Below, piece after piece: positions 63,791-64,000 of a DNA stretch of 64,000 nt (positions are counted from its first letter, which is position 1; each line of letters begins with the position of its first letter). The notes beneath the pieces were generated by a model. It searched no databases, was not told the origin of the DNA, and saw only the letters and a list, made by a program, of their open reading frames with translations. This DNA is from Turritopsis dohrnii. Taxonomy: Eukaryota; Cnidaria; Hydrozoa; Anthoathecata; Oceaniidae. A program made the position numbers and the translations under genes. The DNA lies in contig BQMF02000371.1 of the NCBI GenBank assembly GCA_027922465.2, forward strand, positions 1 through 64,000. The letters run 5' to 3'.

Positions 63791-64000
63791 GAGAAGACAC
63801 AAAAAGCTTCGTATTTTAATTTCTAATAAATACAATTTTTAAAAATACCTCTTTTATTTAAAAAATCTTTGATCTACAGTATCTCAGCAATGGTTGATTG
63901 TAGCAAAACGATCCCTTACATTTTCTTTATCCATATTTCTGGCTCTACAACATGGCCATACTTTCTGTGTGTAGTTCTGTGATTTATATTTTTAGTCAAT

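Larger units (their letters stand above)
61664..64000 (+). other. ABC transporter intron running off the window
   Basis: Begins with donor GTACGT. Holds a broken RT (62160-63480, antisense), a perfect hairpin (63271-63346) and a promoter-like repeat (63563-63790). No exon for the end of TMD2 or NBD2 is present before the edge. Confidence 0.65.

Noticed and set aside
61664..64000. Missing NBD2 exons hidden before the window edge
   Set aside because: Read in all plus frames; no Walker A, LSGGQ or Walker B sequence occurs, only repeats and the antisense RT.

Overview
The window looks like AT-rich animal nuclear DNA: genes split by GT-AG introns, large introns, and a dense load of transposon debris. 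The mix of gene families (KIF26 kinesin, ICA1/ICA69, ABCB1-type transporter) with Ty3-type, CR1/Jockey-like, Penelope-like, hAT, Tigger-like and many short inverted-repeat elements suggests an early-branching metazoan. A cnidarian, possibly a hydrozoan, is my best guess, but the species cannot be read from the sequence and this is inference.

Layout. 1-5572: no gene recognised; it holds an 85-bp palindromic MITE and a 36-bp tandem duplication. 5573-15017 (+): a KIF26/VAB-8-family kinesin in 14 coding exons, about 1,577 residues. Its motor half shows four apparent +1 frame shifts, three at A6 runs and one at an A4 run. 16296-27030 (-): a complete ICA1/ICA69 homologue in 8 coding exons (624 residues, no frame breaks), convergent with KIF26. 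One of its introns carries a broken hAT-derived ZNF862/KIAA1586-like gene. 27031-42619: a roughly 15-kb intergenic transposon field. It has a tRNA-derived SINE, several MITEs with clear target-site duplications, a Penelope-like fragment, a foldback element, and a dead CR1/Jockey-like LINE carrying a 338-bp Helitron-like insertion. It also has a small ORF joining an RNase H1-type hybrid-binding domain to a cysteine cluster, and a Ty3-type gag-protease-RT remnant. 42620 to beyond 61663 (+): an ABCB1/MDR-type full transporter. TMD1, NBD1 (all motifs intact) and most of TMD2 are present; NBD2 lies past the right edge. Its introns hold further MITEs, a second SINE copy, a LINE fragment and an RT fragment with a perfect 36-bp hairpin.

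The three host genes encode proteins with unrelated jobs (microtubule/cell guidance, membrane trafficking, lipophile export) and are not an operon. No CRISPR array, rRNA gene or functional tRNA was seen. The most distinctive signals are the A-run frame shifts in KIF26, the hybrid-binding/cysteine ORF beside a retroelement, about tenfold or greater excess of the TGACGTCA palindrome (partly transposon-borne), the clean Helitron-like insertion, and a promoter-like module present twice.
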